Part shown: positions 40,666 through 50,655 of the stretch, piece after piece
Layout: each line of letters begins with the position of its first letter
Position numbering within the stretch: position 1 is the first letter of the stretch
Assembly: GCA_025351405.1 (NCBI GenBank)
Contig: JANXVZ010000023.1
Coordinates: 1-64,000, forward strand
DNA from: Sphingomonadales bacterium
Lineage (GTDB): Bacteria > Pseudomonadota > Alphaproteobacteria > Sphingomonadales > Sphingomonadaceae
DNA length: 64,000 bases
Direction of reading: 5' to 3'
Notes under the pieces: generated by a model
Seen by the model: only the letters and a program-made list of their open reading frames with translations
The model's database searches: none
Told to the model about the DNA's origin: nothing
Program-made: the position numbers and the translations under genes

Positions 40666-40952
40666 CATTCGATTACCTTGGGCACGGCAAAAAAGCCGCT
40701 GGTCGCATCGGGGGCATTGGCAAGCACCTTGGCCTGCACCCCGCCATCGGTCACGACATCGGCGCGCCATGCCAGATGGTTGGGGATCACCGCCGTCATC
40801 GGCGCAACGCCCTGGGTATCGACTTCGCCGAGTTGTTCGATCCAGCCGAGGATGGTGCTCAGTTCGGCGGCAAGCGGCGCCACTTCACTGTCGGCAATGC
40901 CGATGCGGGCAAGGCGTGCGATCTTGAGGACGGTTTCGGGGGTGACGGACAT
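40665..40952 (-). CDS. gatC: Asp/Glu-tRNA amidotransferase subunit C
   Basis: Small structural subunit, 95 aa, holding GatA and GatB together. Family features: an N-terminal [10 protein letters not shown] helix, [17 protein letters not shown], and the C-terminal extended [17 protein letters not shown]. First gene of gatC-gatA-gatB. Confidence 0.95.
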   Translation of the reverse strand: MSVTPETVLKIARLARIGIADSEVAPLAAELSTILGWIEQLGEVDTQGVAPMTAVIPNHLAWRADVVTDGGVQAKVLANAPDATSGFFAVPKVIE

Positions 40953-41042
40953 CAAGGGCTTTTCTGCAAGGGTGTGCAGCAGCCGCTAGCACGTTGCAGC
41001 GACGCGGCTCAATGGGTCGTCGCAAAGCCCTGCGGGGGTGCG

Positions 41043-43082
41043 CTATTTCGGCCGGCCCCCGAAACCTGCGGCGGTGCGCAATGCATCGGCATCCATCATC
41101 TTGCCGTCCATCATCACCACCCGGGTGTGGCGCAAGTCGCCGATCCGCACCGAAGGGTCGCCCTCGACCAGCACCAGGTCCGCCGTCTTGCCGACCTTTA
41201 TCGACCCGGTGTGCCTGTCCTGGCCAACCAGTTGCGCCGGCACGATCGTCGCCGCCGCCAGCGCATCGGCGGGAGACAGCCCGGCCTCGGTATAGATTTC
41301 CAGCTCGCGGATGATCTCGATCCCCGACCCATCGGTGCCCGCGACGATAGGCACCCCGGCCTTGTGCATCTTGGCGAGCAGCTTGACCATCTTGGCCCAG
41401 CTGGCGCGATAATCGGCGCGGGTCAGGTCCTTGGGCACGGCAAAGCCGCCACTGCGGAAACCGCGCTCGGTGGTCGGCGGCAGGGTGCCGACGAATGGCG
41501 CATAGGCCGGCGACAATTCCCCGTTTTCAGGGACATAAAGCCCCTCGAAGGTCACCATCGTCGGGTCGCTGTACAGGTGCTTCTTCGCCATCGTCGAAAC
41601 GATGAGGTTCATCGCCGGGCCATCGAGATCGACATCCTTGGCATAGCGCCCCGGGCCTTCGAAGCGGGCGATGCCGTTCGACACCTTGATGACGCTGTCG
41701 GGCAGCGCCTGCATGATGATCCAGTTGATATGGGTAATCTCGTCATAGCCGGCGTTGATCGCATCCATCGGCCGGATGCCTTGCGGGATATGGCCGTGGA
41801 CATGCAGCCCGCGCTTGTGCGCCTCGGCGATGCTGGCGGGCAGCCAGGCGGGGTTGAATGTGCCGTAGAACTTGACCCCGGTGAACTTGTTGTCGGCGGC
41901 CTTGTCGACCAGCGCGATCGCCTCCGCCTCGCTGGTCGCGACATTGGCGACCTGCGCGGTGTTCGGCCCCTTGCCGTCGATGAGCGACGATGGATAGACA
42001 TGCGGCATCAGCAGCTCGCCCCTGGCGGCGCGGGTCCGCCTGTCGATGGTCAGCGCATCGTTGTTGCCGGGATCGCGCACCGAGGTGACGCCGAGCGACA
42101 GCTCCTGCGGGCCGGTGTAATCGTCGCCGACGTGCATGTGGCAATCCCACATCCCCGGCACCAAGGTCTTGCCCTTGCCGTCGATGACCTGCGCCCCGCC
42201 CGGCACCTTTGCCCGCGCCGCGGGGCCAACCGAAACGATGACACCCTTGTCCACCACCACCGTCTGGTCGGGCAGGAAGCGCCGGGCGTCGGCATCGAAC
42301 AGCTTGACATGGGTGAACGCCACCGGGGTCGTCGGGGTCTTCACCAGCGCCTTGACCAGCGCCGGCGCCCGCGCCGCCATCGCCGCGGCCTGCGCGGTTT
42401 CCAGCTTCTTCATCTCCCCGGCATATTCCGCCGGCAGCCAGTCCAGCCCGAGCGTCAGGCCGAAGAACTTGTTGTTGGCATCGGCCCATAGCGGGATGGG
42501 CGAATTGCTGACGCCGATCAGGATCCATGCCGTCACCGTCTGTTTCGTCGGGCCTTCGCCGATCTCGGCAGTGGTCAGCTTTTCGGCCCGCGCCGTGCCG
42601 CCGGGCAGCAGTGCCATCGTCTTGCCCGGAGTCGCCAGCAGGCGTTCGAGGAACCAGGCGTTGATATCGATGGGGCCGCCCTGCGCCGCATAGAACGCCG
42701 GGGTCGAATAGGCGGCGCTGCCGGCGTCGATCTGGCTTTTCCAGGTCGCCCGGTTGCCGCTGACGGCATAGCTTTCGCCCGCATCGCCCTGCGGCGTGAC
42801 CCCGCGGATGACGAGGCTGGAGGGCATGCCATCCGGTCCGGCGACGCCGCGCGCGTCGGTTTCCCAAACCTGGCCGCGCAGGTTCATGCTCTCGCGGCTC
42901 ATGCGCGCGCCGTCGGCGGTGGTCCACGCCCAGCTGTCGCCGTGTTTTCCGCCGGTCGATTCGATGATGTAATGGCGGGCATCGGCGGGCGGCTTCGACA
43001 GCTCGGCGGCGGGAACCTGTGCCAGCGCCGTGGTGCTCGCCAGCATCAATGCCAGACCGAACGACTGCCGAAATGACGTCAT
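41043..43082 (-). CDS. Secreted amidohydrolase-family protein
   Basis: 679-aa exported metal-dependent hydrolase. Signal peptide at about 1-21 (ends TTALAQ). An N-terminal ~230-residue domain without known motif precedes the amidohydrolase barrel: metal motif WDCHMHVGDD, a second pair LHVHGH and EITHIN, and a late Asp in GTDGSGIEI. Such proteins include imidazolonepropionase-like and prolidase-like enzymes; the substrate here is unknown. ATG at 43082 gives a clean signal peptide and has GGGGGC upstream. Confidence 0.88.
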   Translation of the reverse strand: MTSFRQSFGLALMLASTTALAQVPAAELSKPPADARHYIIESTGGKHGDSWAWTTADGARMSRESMNLRGQVWETDARGVAGPDGMPSSLVIRGVTPQGDAGESYAVSGNRATWKSQIDAGSAAYSTPAFYAAQGGPIDINAWFLERLLATPGKTMALLPGGTARAEKLTTAEIGEGPTKQTVTAWILIGVSNSPIPLWADANNKFFGLTLGLDWLPAEYAGEMKKLETAQAAAMAARAPALVKALVKTPTTPVAFTHVKLFDADARRFLPDQTVVVDKGVIVSVGPAARAKVPGGAQVIDGKGKTLVPGMWDCHMHVGDDYTGPQELSLGVTSVRDPGNNDALTIDRRTRAARGELLMPHVYPSSLIDGKGPNTAQVANVATSEAEAIALVDKAADNKFTGVKFYGTFNPAWLPASIAEAHKRGLHVHGHIPQGIRPMDAINAGYDEITHINWIIMQALPDSVIKVSNGIARFEGPGRYAKDVDLDGPAMNLIVSTMAKKHLYSDPTMVTFEGLYVPENGELSPAYAPFVGTLPPTTERGFRSGGFAVPKDLTRADYRASWAKMVKLLAKMHKAGVPIVAGTDGSGIEIIRELEIYTEAGLSPADALAAATIVPAQLVGQDRHTGSIKVGKTADLVLVEGDPSVRIGDLRHTRVVMMDGKMMDADALRTAAGFGGRPK

Positions 43083-43164
43083 GACCGTTGCCCCCGAAGA
43101 ATCCATCTACACCCGCGGCAACCTGCCACGGGTGTAGTAGCGACGCAAGGCAGTCTTTTGAGGG

Positions 43165-43866
43165 CTACAGTCGCTCGATGCGCCCCGCCGCCTCGTCGAG
43201 GATCGCGGCGATATCGAGCTGGACGGTGCGATCATTGCCTTCCTGCGACAGGCGCGTGTGCAGGGCCTGGTGCAGGTTGCGCATCGCGCGGCGTACCGGG
43301 GCCGAATCGGTCCGTTCGCTCAGCTTTGCCAGCTGTTCCAGCCGAGCCATCGCGGCGGCAACTGCTTCGGCCTCGGCTCCCAGTGCGGCGCGTCCGGCAT
43401 CGGTGATGGCATAAAGCTTGCGGTTGCCATCTGCCTGTTCATCGACTTCGCCCAGATCGGCGATGAGGGTAAGGGTGGGATAGACCATGCCCGGGCTGGG
43501 GGCGTAGCTGCCGCCGCTGAGCGCTTCAATGGCCTTGATCAATTCATAGCCATGGCGCGGTGCTTCGGCGATCAGCGTCAGCAGGACGAGGCGAAGCTCG
43601 GCGCTGTCGAAGACGCGCTGGCGACCGCCGGGCCGCCCGCCGCCGCGGCGGCCCCCGCCGCCAAAGCCGCCGCCAAAGCCGCCACCAAATCCACCACTGC
43701 CGAACGCCAGTTCGGCGATCTGGTCGCCAAAGCGATCGGCAAAGGCCGAAAATGCCTGTCCGCGCCAGTGGCGTCGCCGTTCGTGGTTGCCATGGCCCCC
43801 ATGGGGATGGTGGCCATGGCAACCGTGGGGATGGTGGCCGTGGCCATGTTGTTCATGACGATGCAT
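43165..43866 (-). CDS. PadR-family regulator with histidine-rich N-terminus
   Basis: 233-aa repressor-type regulator. The first ~33 residues contain 14 His and one Cys (HGHHPHGCHGHHPHGG), suggesting metal binding. A Phe/Gly-rich linker (GGFGGGFGGGFGGGGRRGGG) follows, then the PadR winged helix (LRLVLLTLIAEAPRHGYELI, SPGMVYPTLTLI) and a C-terminal dimerisation helix. The start at 43866 has a GAAAGG ribosome site 6 nt upstream; earlier ATGs do not. A promoter with an overlapping palindrome precedes it, consistent with autoregulation. No metal exporter is adjacent, so the target is unknown. Confidence 0.9.
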   Translation of the reverse strand: MHRHEQHGHGHHPHGCHGHHPHGGHGNHERRRHWRGQAFSAFADRFGDQIAELAFGSGGFGGGFGGGFGGGGRRGGGRPGGRQRVFDSAELRLVLLTLIAEAPRHGYELIKAIEALSGGSYAPSPGMVYPTLTLIADLGEVDEQADGNRKLYAITDAGRAALGAEAEAVAAAMARLEQLAKLSERTDSAPVRRAMRNLHQALHTRLSQEGNDRTVQLDIAAILDEAAGRIERL

Positions 43867-43897
43867 GGGATACCTTTCTATATGTTCCATGCCGTCC

Positions 43898-43925
43898 AAG
43901 ATATATCACAGATGCTTTTTGTCAA
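43898..43925 (-). promoter_or_regulatory. padR promoter with overlapping GATATATC palindrome
   Basis: On the minus strand TTGACA (43920-43925, consensus) is followed after 16 bp by TATCTT (43898-43903). The 8-bp palindrome GATATATC (43900-43907) overlaps the -10 element, where a repressor would block polymerase. PadR operators are often AT-rich palindromes of this kind. Confidence 0.6.
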
Positions 43926-43930
43926 GGTCG

Positions 43931-44368
43931 TCAAAGCTGGGCGAGCCGGCGCAATTCCGCCACCAACGGCGTCAGCGCCGCCGCCTGGTCGTTGCCGGTC
44001 AGCGTTGCCAGCACCTGCCCGGTCGCGTTGCTGTCGGCACCTGCATCGCCGGCGTGCCGCAGGGCGCGCAACAACATCTGTTCGTCGGGTAGCAGCAACG
44101 CACACGCCGGTTCGCCGACAACAAGGCAGCGCGTCGCGGTGCGTTGCAGGCCTACCAGCCAGCAGCGCAGCAGGTGTTCGACCCCCTGCCCATCGTCGCC
44201 GTACCGCTGCTGCAGCGCGACATGGACCCAATGGCAACGCGCATCGCCCGCGTCGATCATCACCACCATCCGCCGCAACGACCATAGCAACAGCGCTTCG
44301 CCGGGGGTCGGCAGCGGTTCGGCGCGCCATGGCGGGCCGGTTTCAGGGTCTGCAAAATCGGTGAACAT
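43931..44368 (-). CDS. Hypothetical protein
   Basis: 145-aa soluble protein that I do not recognise. It has a GGGAGA ribosome site 8 nt before the ATG, which supports it as real. The sequence is helical and rich in Leu, with LLLWSLRRMVVMIDAGDARC and a C-terminal LTPLVAELRRLAQL. No signal peptide, membrane segment or catalytic motif is evident. It ends only a few bases before the padR promoter. Confidence 0.65.
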   Translation of the reverse strand: MFTDFADPETGPPWRAEPLPTPGEALLLWSLRRMVVMIDAGDARCHWVHVALQQRYGDDGQGVEHLLRCWLVGLQRTATRCLVVGEPACALLLPDEQMLLRALRHAGDAGADSNATGQVLATLTGNDQAAALTPLVAELRRLAQL

Positions 44369-44452
44369 GGCGTCGTCTCCCGCAAGGCTGCGGCGAGCTT
44401 ATGCTATTGCGAGGCGTTCGCAAGTCATATCGACGTTGTCCTGCAGTCGCCG

Positions 44453-45433
44453 CTAGCCCCGCGGTGCGGCCGCGCGGCGCAGGCGGTCGTTGATGGCCAG
44501 CCCCAGCCCCTGCGCCGGCACCGGTGCCACGGCAATGGCACTGCGGCCGCTGGCTTCGGCGGTGTGCAACAGGTCGAACAGGCGCGCCGCCGCTTCGACA
44601 AGGTCGCCGCCCGGCGACAGGCTGGCGTCCCCCGCCACCGCCCCGAAGCCGATGTGGAATTCGTGGCGCAGCGCCGTCAATGCCTCCATCCGCACCGGCT
44701 GGCGCGGCGCGTAATGGCTTGCCATCATTCCGGGCGCGGCGACCGTGCCGTCATCCCGCGTGGTCGCCGCCAGCACCGGGGTGCCCAGCACCGCCTCGAT
44801 CGCCTCCACCGTCACCGCCCCCGGCCGCAACAGCCGCACACCCTGCGGCCCGGCCATGACGATGGTCGATTCGACGCCCGCCAGGCATGGCCCGCCGTCG
44901 ATGATCATCCCGACGGCATCGCCCAGCGAGGCCGCGACATGCGCCGCCGTTGTCGATGAAATATGCCCGCTGGCATTCGCGGATGGCGCCGCCAGCGGTC
45001 CGGCCCCGGCAATCAGTGCCTGCATAGCCGGGTGCGCCGGGCAGCGCAGCGCCAGCGTTTGCAGCCCGGCCGTTACCAGCCCGGCCACTGCCGCGCCCGG
45101 CTGCGGCGGCAGCACCAGCGTCAGCGCCCCCGGCCAGAATGCCGCCATCAACCGCGCCGATACCGCATCGATTTCCACCAGGTCCGCCGCCTGGGCCACG
45201 CCGGAGACATGGACGATAAGCGGGTTGAACGAGGGCCGGCCCTTGGCGGCATAAATGCGCGCCACCGCAGCGGCATCGCCGGCGCGGGCCGCCAGCCCAT
45301 AAACCGTCTCGGTCGGCGCCGCGACGATGCCGCCGGCATTGAGGCACGCCACCGCGGCTGCGATCCCCGCAGCATCGGCAGCGATGATTCCCGTGACGCT
45401 GCCAGCGACCGCGTTGCGCCTTTTGTCCTTCAT
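44453..45433 (-). CDS. L-threonylcarbamoyladenylate synthase (Sua5/TsaC type)
   Basis: Makes threonylcarbamoyl-AMP for the t6A37 tRNA modification, 326 aa. The YrdC/TsaC core has IVAAPTETVYGLAA, the KGRPSFNPLIVHV site and PLAAPSANASGHISSTTAAHV. A C-terminal Sua5 domain with APGMMASHYAPRQPV makes it the long Sua5 type rather than short TsaC. ATG at 45433 is preceded by GAGGCA. Divergent from the acyl-CoA dehydrogenase. Confidence 0.95.
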   Translation of the reverse strand: MKDKRRNAVAGSVTGIIAADAAGIAAAVACLNAGGIVAAPTETVYGLAARAGDAAAVARIYAAKGRPSFNPLIVHVSGVAQAADLVEIDAVSARLMAAFWPGALTLVLPPQPGAAVAGLVTAGLQTLALRCPAHPAMQALIAGAGPLAAPSANASGHISSTTAAHVAASLGDAVGMIIDGGPCLAGVESTIVMAGPQGVRLLRPGAVTVEAIEAVLGTPVLAATTRDDGTVAAPGMMASHYAPRQPVRMEALTALRHEFHIGFGAVAGDASLSPGGDLVEAAARLFDLLHTAEASGRSAIAVAPVPAQGLGLAINDRLRRAAAPRG

Positions 45434-45494
45434 GCTGCCTCGTCTATAGCGTGACTGTCCCGAGCAACAGCCTGCGATCCTGAAGGCCCATCCC

Positions 45495-47249
45495 ATGCCC
45501 TACACCGCCCCCGTCGCCGAACAGCGCTTCGTCCTCGACTGCATCGCCGGCCTGCCCGGCCTTGCCGCCTTGCCGCAATATGCAAATGCCAGCGCCGACA
45601 TGGTCGATGCCATCCTCAACGAGGCGGGCAAGCTCGCCGCCAATGTCTTTGCGCCGTTGAACAGCATCGGCGACAAGACCCACGCCCGGCTTTCGGACGG
45701 TGTCGTCACGCTGCCGCCGGGGTTTGCGGATGCCTACAGGCTTTACATCGAAGGCGGCTGGGCCGGGCTGGGCGTCGCCGAAGCGCATGGGGGCCAGGGG
45801 CTGCCGTTCGCGGTCTCGGTCGCCGTGCAGGAACAGTTGACCAGCGCCAACATGGCGTTCGCGCTGTGCATGATGCTGAGCCAGGGCGCCATCGAGGCCC
45901 TGGCGGCGCATGCTTCGCCCGAATTGCGGGATCGCTATCTGTCGAAACTCGTGTCGGGCGAATGGACCGGCACGATGAACCTGACCGAACCGCAGGCCGG
46001 CAGCGATGTCGGGGCGCTGAAAACCCGCGCGGAAGCGGCGGGTGACGGCAGCTACCGCATCAAGGGCACCAAGATATACATCACCTGGGGCGAACATGAT
46101 GCCGCCGAAAACATCGTCCATCTCGTCCTTGCCCGCCTGCCCGATGCGCCGCCGGGGACCAGGGGCATCTCGCTGTTCCTTTGCCCCAAGGTGCTTCAGG
46201 ACGGCACCCGCAACGACCTGAAATGCGTCGGCCTCGAGCACAAGCTCGGCATCCACGCCTCGCCGACCTGCACGATGAGCTTTGGCGACCACGACAACTG
46301 CGTGGGGTATCTGGTCGGGGCGGAGGGCGGCGGGATGCGCGCCATGTTCACCATGATGAACAACGCCCGCGTCCAGGTCGGCCTGCAGGGTGTCGCCATT
46401 GCCGAGGCCGCCACCCAGCACGCGCTCGATTATGCCCGCAACCGGGTGCAATCGGCAAAGTTCGGCGGATCGCGCGACCCGGTGCGGATCATCGAGCACG
46501 CCGATGTACGGCGCACGCTGATGACCTGCCGGGCGTTGACCGAAGCGACGCGGGCGCTGGTCTATCTCAACGCCGCCGCCGTCGATCGCGCCCATGCCGG
46601 CGACGCCGCCGGGGCAGGCCTTGCCGATTTGCTGACGCCGATCTCCAAGGGCTGGGCGACGGACGTCGGTGTCGAAGTCGCCTCCCTCGCCCTGCAGATC
46701 TTCGGCGGCATGGGCTATGTCGAGGAAACCGGCGCGGCGCAGTTCCTCCGCGACGCCCGCATCGCGCCGATTTATGAAGGCACCAACGGCATCCAGGCGC
46801 TCGACCTTGTCGGCCGCAAGCTGGGCATGAACGGCGGCGCCCACTGGCAGGAGCTGTTCGCGCAGGTCCGTGATACCGTGCTGGAGCTGACCGCCAGCCC
46901 CCAGCTGGCGACGCTGGCACCCTGGCTCGATGATGCCATCGATGCAGCACAGGCCACCACCGTCTGGCTGGCGGGCGCCAACAACCCCGATGATGTGGCA
47001 GCGGGTGCCACGCCGTACCTGCGCATGATCGGGTTGACGCTGGGCGGGTGGCTGTTGGCGCGGCAGGCGCTGGCGGCACAGGCGGCGCTGGCAGCCGGGA
47101 CGGGCGACGCCGGCTTCCTCAATGCCAAGATCGCCACGGCGCGATTCTTTGCCGAACAATTGTTGCCACAGGCGACAGCGCTGGCCGGCCCGGTAACGCG
47201 GGGCGCGGCCAGCCTGTACGCGATCGATGAGGCCGAACTGGCGGCCTGA
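45495..47249 (+). CDS. Acyl-CoA dehydrogenase, long DmdC-like type
   Basis: FAD-dependent alpha,beta-dehydrogenation of an acyl-CoA, 584 aa. The three ACAD domains are present, with LTEPQAGSDVGALKTRAE (FAD/substrate site) near residue 165 and the late IYEGTNGIQALDLVGRKL segment with the catalytic Glu in the YEG position. A C-terminal extension of ~130 residues (Acyl-CoA_dh_C) marks the DmdC-like subgroup. Substrate not assignable. Start ATG at 45495. Confidence 0.93.
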   Translation: MPYTAPVAEQRFVLDCIAGLPGLAALPQYANASADMVDAILNEAGKLAANVFAPLNSIGDKTHARLSDGVVTLPPGFADAYRLYIEGGWAGLGVAEAHGGQGLPFAVSVAVQEQLTSANMAFALCMMLSQGAIEALAAHASPELRDRYLSKLVSGEWTGTMNLTEPQAGSDVGALKTRAEAAGDGSYRIKGTKIYITWGEHDAAENIVHLVLARLPDAPPGTRGISLFLCPKVLQDGTRNDLKCVGLEHKLGIHASPTCTMSFGDHDNCVGYLVGAEGGGMRAMFTMMNNARVQVGLQGVAIAEAATQHALDYARNRVQSAKFGGSRDPVRIIEHADVRRTLMTCRALTEATRALVYLNAAAVDRAHAGDAAGAGLADLLTPISKGWATDVGVEVASLALQIFGGMGYVEETGAAQFLRDARIAPIYEGTNGIQALDLVGRKLGMNGGAHWQELFAQVRDTVLELTASPQLATLAPWLDDAIDAAQATTVWLAGANNPDDVAAGATPYLRMIGLTLGGWLLARQALAAQAALAAGTGDAGFLNAKIATARFFAEQLLPQATALAGPVTRGAASLYAIDEAELAA

Positions 47250-47350
47250 CGCCCCATCCCTGCACGAGGGCGGGGGAGCAGGCTTGCACCGCGCCCGCGA
47301 AACGCCCACCATCGGCCGCCTTGGGGCAGAACCGAAAAGGCGCCGCGCAT

Positions 47351-48352
47351 ATGAAATTGGCCTCGCTAAAACATGGCCGCGATGGCCGGCTCGTGGTCGT
47401 CTCCGATGACCTTGCCTGGTGCGCCGCGCCGCCGCCGATGTACCCGACCCTGCAGGCCGCGCTCGATGACTGGGCGCACGCCGAGCCGGTGCTGCGCGGC
47501 GTCGCTGAAAGCCTTGCCCATGATGCCGTGCCGCACAGCCGCTTCCACGAACGCGAGGCGGCGGCGCCATTGCCGCGCGCCTATCAATGGGCCGATGGCA
47601 GTGCCTATGTGAACCATGTCGAACTGGTGCGCCGGGCGCGCGGAGCCGAACTGCCCGCCAGTTTCTGGACCGACCCGCTGATGTACCAGGGCGGCAGCGA
47701 CAATTTCCTCGCGCCCCGCGACCCGATCCCGTTCGTCGATGCCGGCTGGGGCCTCGACCTCGAGGCCGAGGTCGTCGTCGTCACCGGCGACGTGCCGCAG
47801 GGCGCGAGCCGCGACCAGGCGCTGGCGGCAATCCTGCTTGTCGGCCTTGTCAACGACGTGTCGCTGCGCGGGCTCATCCCCGATGAACTGGGCAAAGGTT
47901 TCGGCTTTGTCCAGTCCAAGCCGGCGTCGGCGCTGTCGCCGGTGTTCGTCACCCCCGATGCGCTGGGCGCGGCATGGGTCGATGGCAAGCTGCATGGCTT
48001 GCTCAGCGTCGATCTCAATGGGCAACCGTTTGGCCGTGCCGATGCAGGGCAGGACATGACCTTCGATTTCGGCACGCTGGTGGCGCACCTCGCCAAGACG
48101 CGCAGCATCGGCGCCGGAAGCATCATCGGCTCCGGCACTGTCTCCAACCGCGGCAGCGACGGCGGGCCGGGGCAGCCGGTGGAGGCGGGCGGCAGGGGCT
48201 ATAGCTGCATCGCCGAGGTCCGCATGGTCGAAACCATCGAGGGCGGCGCTGCCAGGACCGGCTTTCTTGCGCCCGGCGATGTCGTGCGCATCGAAATGCT
48301 CGACGCGCGCAACCGTTCGATCTTCGGCGCGATCGAACAAGTCGTGGCCTGA
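47351..48352 (+). CDS. Fumarylacetoacetate hydrolase family protein
   Basis: 333-aa enzyme of the FAH superfamily. A short N-terminal domain precedes the FAH fold with metal ligands in WGLDLEAEVVVVTGD and GFVQSKPASALSPVFV. Family members cleave C-C bonds or decarboxylate 2-oxoacids in aromatic degradation; because FAH proper lies in tyrosine breakdown, that is one candidate role, but no hmgA or related gene is near. ATG at 47351. Confidence 0.92.
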   Translation: MKLASLKHGRDGRLVVVSDDLAWCAAPPPMYPTLQAALDDWAHAEPVLRGVAESLAHDAVPHSRFHEREAAAPLPRAYQWADGSAYVNHVELVRRARGAELPASFWTDPLMYQGGSDNFLAPRDPIPFVDAGWGLDLEAEVVVVTGDVPQGASRDQALAAILLVGLVNDVSLRGLIPDELGKGFGFVQSKPASALSPVFVTPDALGAAWVDGKLHGLLSVDLNGQPFGRADAGQDMTFDFGTLVAHLAKTRSIGAGSIIGSGTVSNRGSDGGPGQPVEAGGRGYSCIAEVRMVETIEGGAARTGFLAPGDVVRIEMLDARNRSIFGAIEQVVA

Positions 48353-48379
48353 ATTTCGGGGGCTGCGAAGGAAGCGGCG

Positions 48380-48826
48380 ATGCCAGACGCACGGGCCCAA
48401 CTGGACGCGTTCATCGACAAATTCACGGATGACGTGGCGGGCCAGACGCGCGCAATGCTTGCCCATCTGCAGACCCGCATCCCCGGGGCCACCATTCCTG
48501 TTTATGACAATTACAACACGCTGGCGATCGGCTTCGGCCCGGATGACCGGGTCAAGCATGTCGTGTTGTCACTGGCGGTGTTCCCGCGCTGGGTGACGCT
48601 TTGCTTCACCTGGGGCATCAAGCTGCCCGATCCGCTGAAACTGCTGAAGGGCGAGGGCAACCAGGTCCGCAGCGTGCGCCTGACGAGTCCGGCGCATCTC
48701 GCCGAACCCCCGATCGACGCTCTGATCGCCGCGGCGCTCGCCGATGCCGTTGTGCCCATCGATGCAAGGGCAACCGGCGGCATCGTCATCAAGTCGATTT
48801 CGGCCAGGCAACGCCCGCGACGGTAG
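48380..48826 (+). CDS. DUF1801-like (YdhG) protein
   Basis: 148-aa protein with the DUF1801 look: an N-terminal helical FIDKFTDDVAGQTRAMLAHLQ, a beta strand around YDNYNTLAIGFG, and a C-terminal helix. Function unknown; some relatives bind iron or are frataxin-like in fold. Follows the FAH gene by 27 bp and precedes argS. Confidence 0.75.
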   Translation: MPDARAQLDAFIDKFTDDVAGQTRAMLAHLQTRIPGATIPVYDNYNTLAIGFGPDDRVKHVVLSLAVFPRWVTLCFTWGIKLPDPLKLLKGEGNQVRSVRLTSPAHLAEPPIDALIAAALADAVVPIDARATGGIVIKSISARQRPRR

Positions 48827-48933
48827 CAGGATGCCGCTTGGCCACTTTCGGGGACGCAGCGACCGGAGGGCGTGACGATTGCCCGCCGCCGCGTTAGGAC
48901 GGTTCCCGACACCGAAAAAGAAGAAGCCCCGAC

Positions 48934-50655
48934 TTGAACCTCTACCCGCGTTTTTCCGCCCATGTTGCCGATGCCCTGGCGGCGCTTGTCGCCGATGGGT
49001 CGTTGCCCGCCGGGCTCGACATGACCCATGTCGCCGTCGAGCCGCCGCGCGATGCGAGCCACGGCGACCTCGCCACCAACGCCGCGATGGTGCTGGCCAA
49101 GGCCGCCGGCATGAAACCGCGCGATATCGCCGTGATGCTGGCGCAATCGCTGGCGCGGCTGCCCGATGTCGCCGAGGCCGAAGTCGCCGGGCCGGGGTTC
49201 CTCAACCTGCGGCTGAAGCCCGATGTCTGGCGCGCCGAGCTCGCCGCCATCGCTGCCGCGGGCGATGATTATGGTCGTTCCACCATCGGCGCCGGCAAGC
49301 CGGTCAACGTCGAATATGTTTCCGCCAACCCGACCGGGCCGATGCACATGGGGCATTGCCGGGGGGCGGTCGTCGGCGATGCGCTGGCGAGCGTGCTGGC
49401 CTTTGCCGGCTACCGGGTGACAAAGGAATATTACATCAACGATGCCGGCGGCCAGGTCGATACCCTCGCCCGCTCGGCGCACCTGCGCTATCGCGAAGCC
49501 TTGGGCGAGACGATCGCGATCCCGGAAGGCTTTTACCCCGGCGATTATCTCGTCCCGGTCGGCGCGGCGCTTGCCGCCGAATTCGGTGATCGCTTCGTGG
49601 CCGCCCCCGAGGCCGCGTGGCTGGCGCTGTTCCGCACCCGCACCGTCGCGCTGATGATGGACCGCATCCGTGCCGACCTGGCGCTGCTCGGCATCCGGCA
49701 GGACGTGTTCTTCTCCGAGGCATCCCTCGGCAACCGGGTCCAGGAAGCGCTCGATACGCTGACCGCCAAGGGGCTGATCTACGAAGGCGTCCTCGAAGCG
49801 CCCAAGGGCGACGCCGCCGAGGATTGGGAACCGCGCCCGCAGACGCTGTTCCGCGCCACGCAATTCGGCGACGACAGCGACCGCGCGCTGAAGAAATCGG
49901 ACGGCAGCTGGACCTATTTTGCCGGCGACGTCGCCTATCACTTCGACAAGCTGCAACGCGGCTACACGGCGCTGGTCGACCTGTTCGGTGCCGATCACGG
50001 CGGCTATGTGAAGCGCATGCAGGCCGCCGTGCGCGCACTGTCCGGCAACAGCGTGCCGCTCGACATCAAGATCGTCCAGATGGTCAAGCTGCTGCGCGCC
50101 GGCGAGCCGGTGAAGATGTCGAAGCGATCGGGCAATTTCGTCACCCTCGCCGATGTCGTCGAGGAGGTCGGCAAGGATGTGGTGCGCTTCATCATGCTGA
50201 CCAAGCGCAGCGATTCGCAGCTCGACTTCGATTTTGCCAAGGTCGTCGAACAATCGCGCGACAACCCGGTGTTCTATGTCCAGTACGCCCATGCACGCAT
50301 CGCCTCGCTGGGTCGCAAGGCGGCAGAGGCGGGGATCGCGTTGCCGGCGCCGGATTTCGGGCTGCTCGATGATACCGACCTCGCGCTCGTCAAGCTGGCG
50401 GCGCAATGGCCGCGCCTTGTCGAACAAGCCGCCGAAGCGCGCGAACCGCACCGTATCGCCTTCTACCTCGGCGACCTCGCCGCGGCGTTCCACGCCCAGT
50501 GGAACATGGGCAATGACGACGCGGCCCGGCGCTTTGTCCGCGCCGATGCACCGGCGCTGACTGCGGCGCGGCTGGCGCTCGCCGGCGCCATCGGCCAGGT
50601 CATCCGCACCGGGCTGGCGGTGATGGGCGTCGAAGCAGCAAGCGAGTTGCACTGA
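48934..50655 (+). CDS. argS: Arginyl-tRNA synthetase
   Basis: Class I synthetase charging tRNA-Arg, 573 aa. The N-terminal Add-1 domain starts [16 protein letters not shown]; the HIGH-like site is [14 protein letters not shown] near residue 135; the KMSKS-like site is [11 protein letters not shown] near 393; the DALR anticodon domain is at the C-terminus. Start is a TTG at 48934 with AAGAAG upstream. The stop overlaps the next start (TGATG). Confidence 0.97.
   Translation: MNLYPRFSAHVADALAALVADGSLPAGLDMTHVAVEPPRDASHGDLATNAAMVLAKAAGMKPRDIAVMLAQSLARLPDVAEAEVAGPGFLNLRLKPDVWRAELAAIAAAGDDYGRSTIGAGKPVNVEYVSANPTGPMHMGHCRGAVVGDALASVLAFAGYRVTKEYYINDAGGQVDTLARSAHLRYREALGETIAIPEGFYPGDYLVPVGAALAAEFGDRFVAAPEAAWLALFRTRTVALMMDRIRADLALLGIRQDVFFSEASLGNRVQEALDTLTAKGLIYEGVLEAPKGDAAEDWEPRPQTLFRATQFGDDSDRALKKSDGSWTYFAGDVAYHFDKLQRGYTALVDLFGADHGGYVKRMQAAVRALSGNSVPLDIKIVQMVKLLRAGEPVKMSKRSGNFVTLADVVEEVGKDVVRFIMLTKRSDSQLDFDFAKVVEQSRDNPVFYVQYAHARIASLGRKAAEAGIALPAPDFGLLDDTDLALVKLAAQWPRLVEQAAEAREPHRIAFYLGDLAAAFHAQWNMGNDDAARRFVRADAPALTAARLALAGAIGQVIRTGLAVMGVEAASELH

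Noticed and set aside
40602-42491. 629-codon plus-strand ORF opposite the amidohydrolase
   Set aside because: Shadow frame with His/Arg/Asp-rich composition.
45444-47570. 708-codon antisense ORF on the minus strand
   Set aside because: It mirrors the acyl-CoA dehydrogenase, reads as Arg/Gly/Ala/His-rich low complexity and has no ribosome site; a GC-rich codon-bias shadow.
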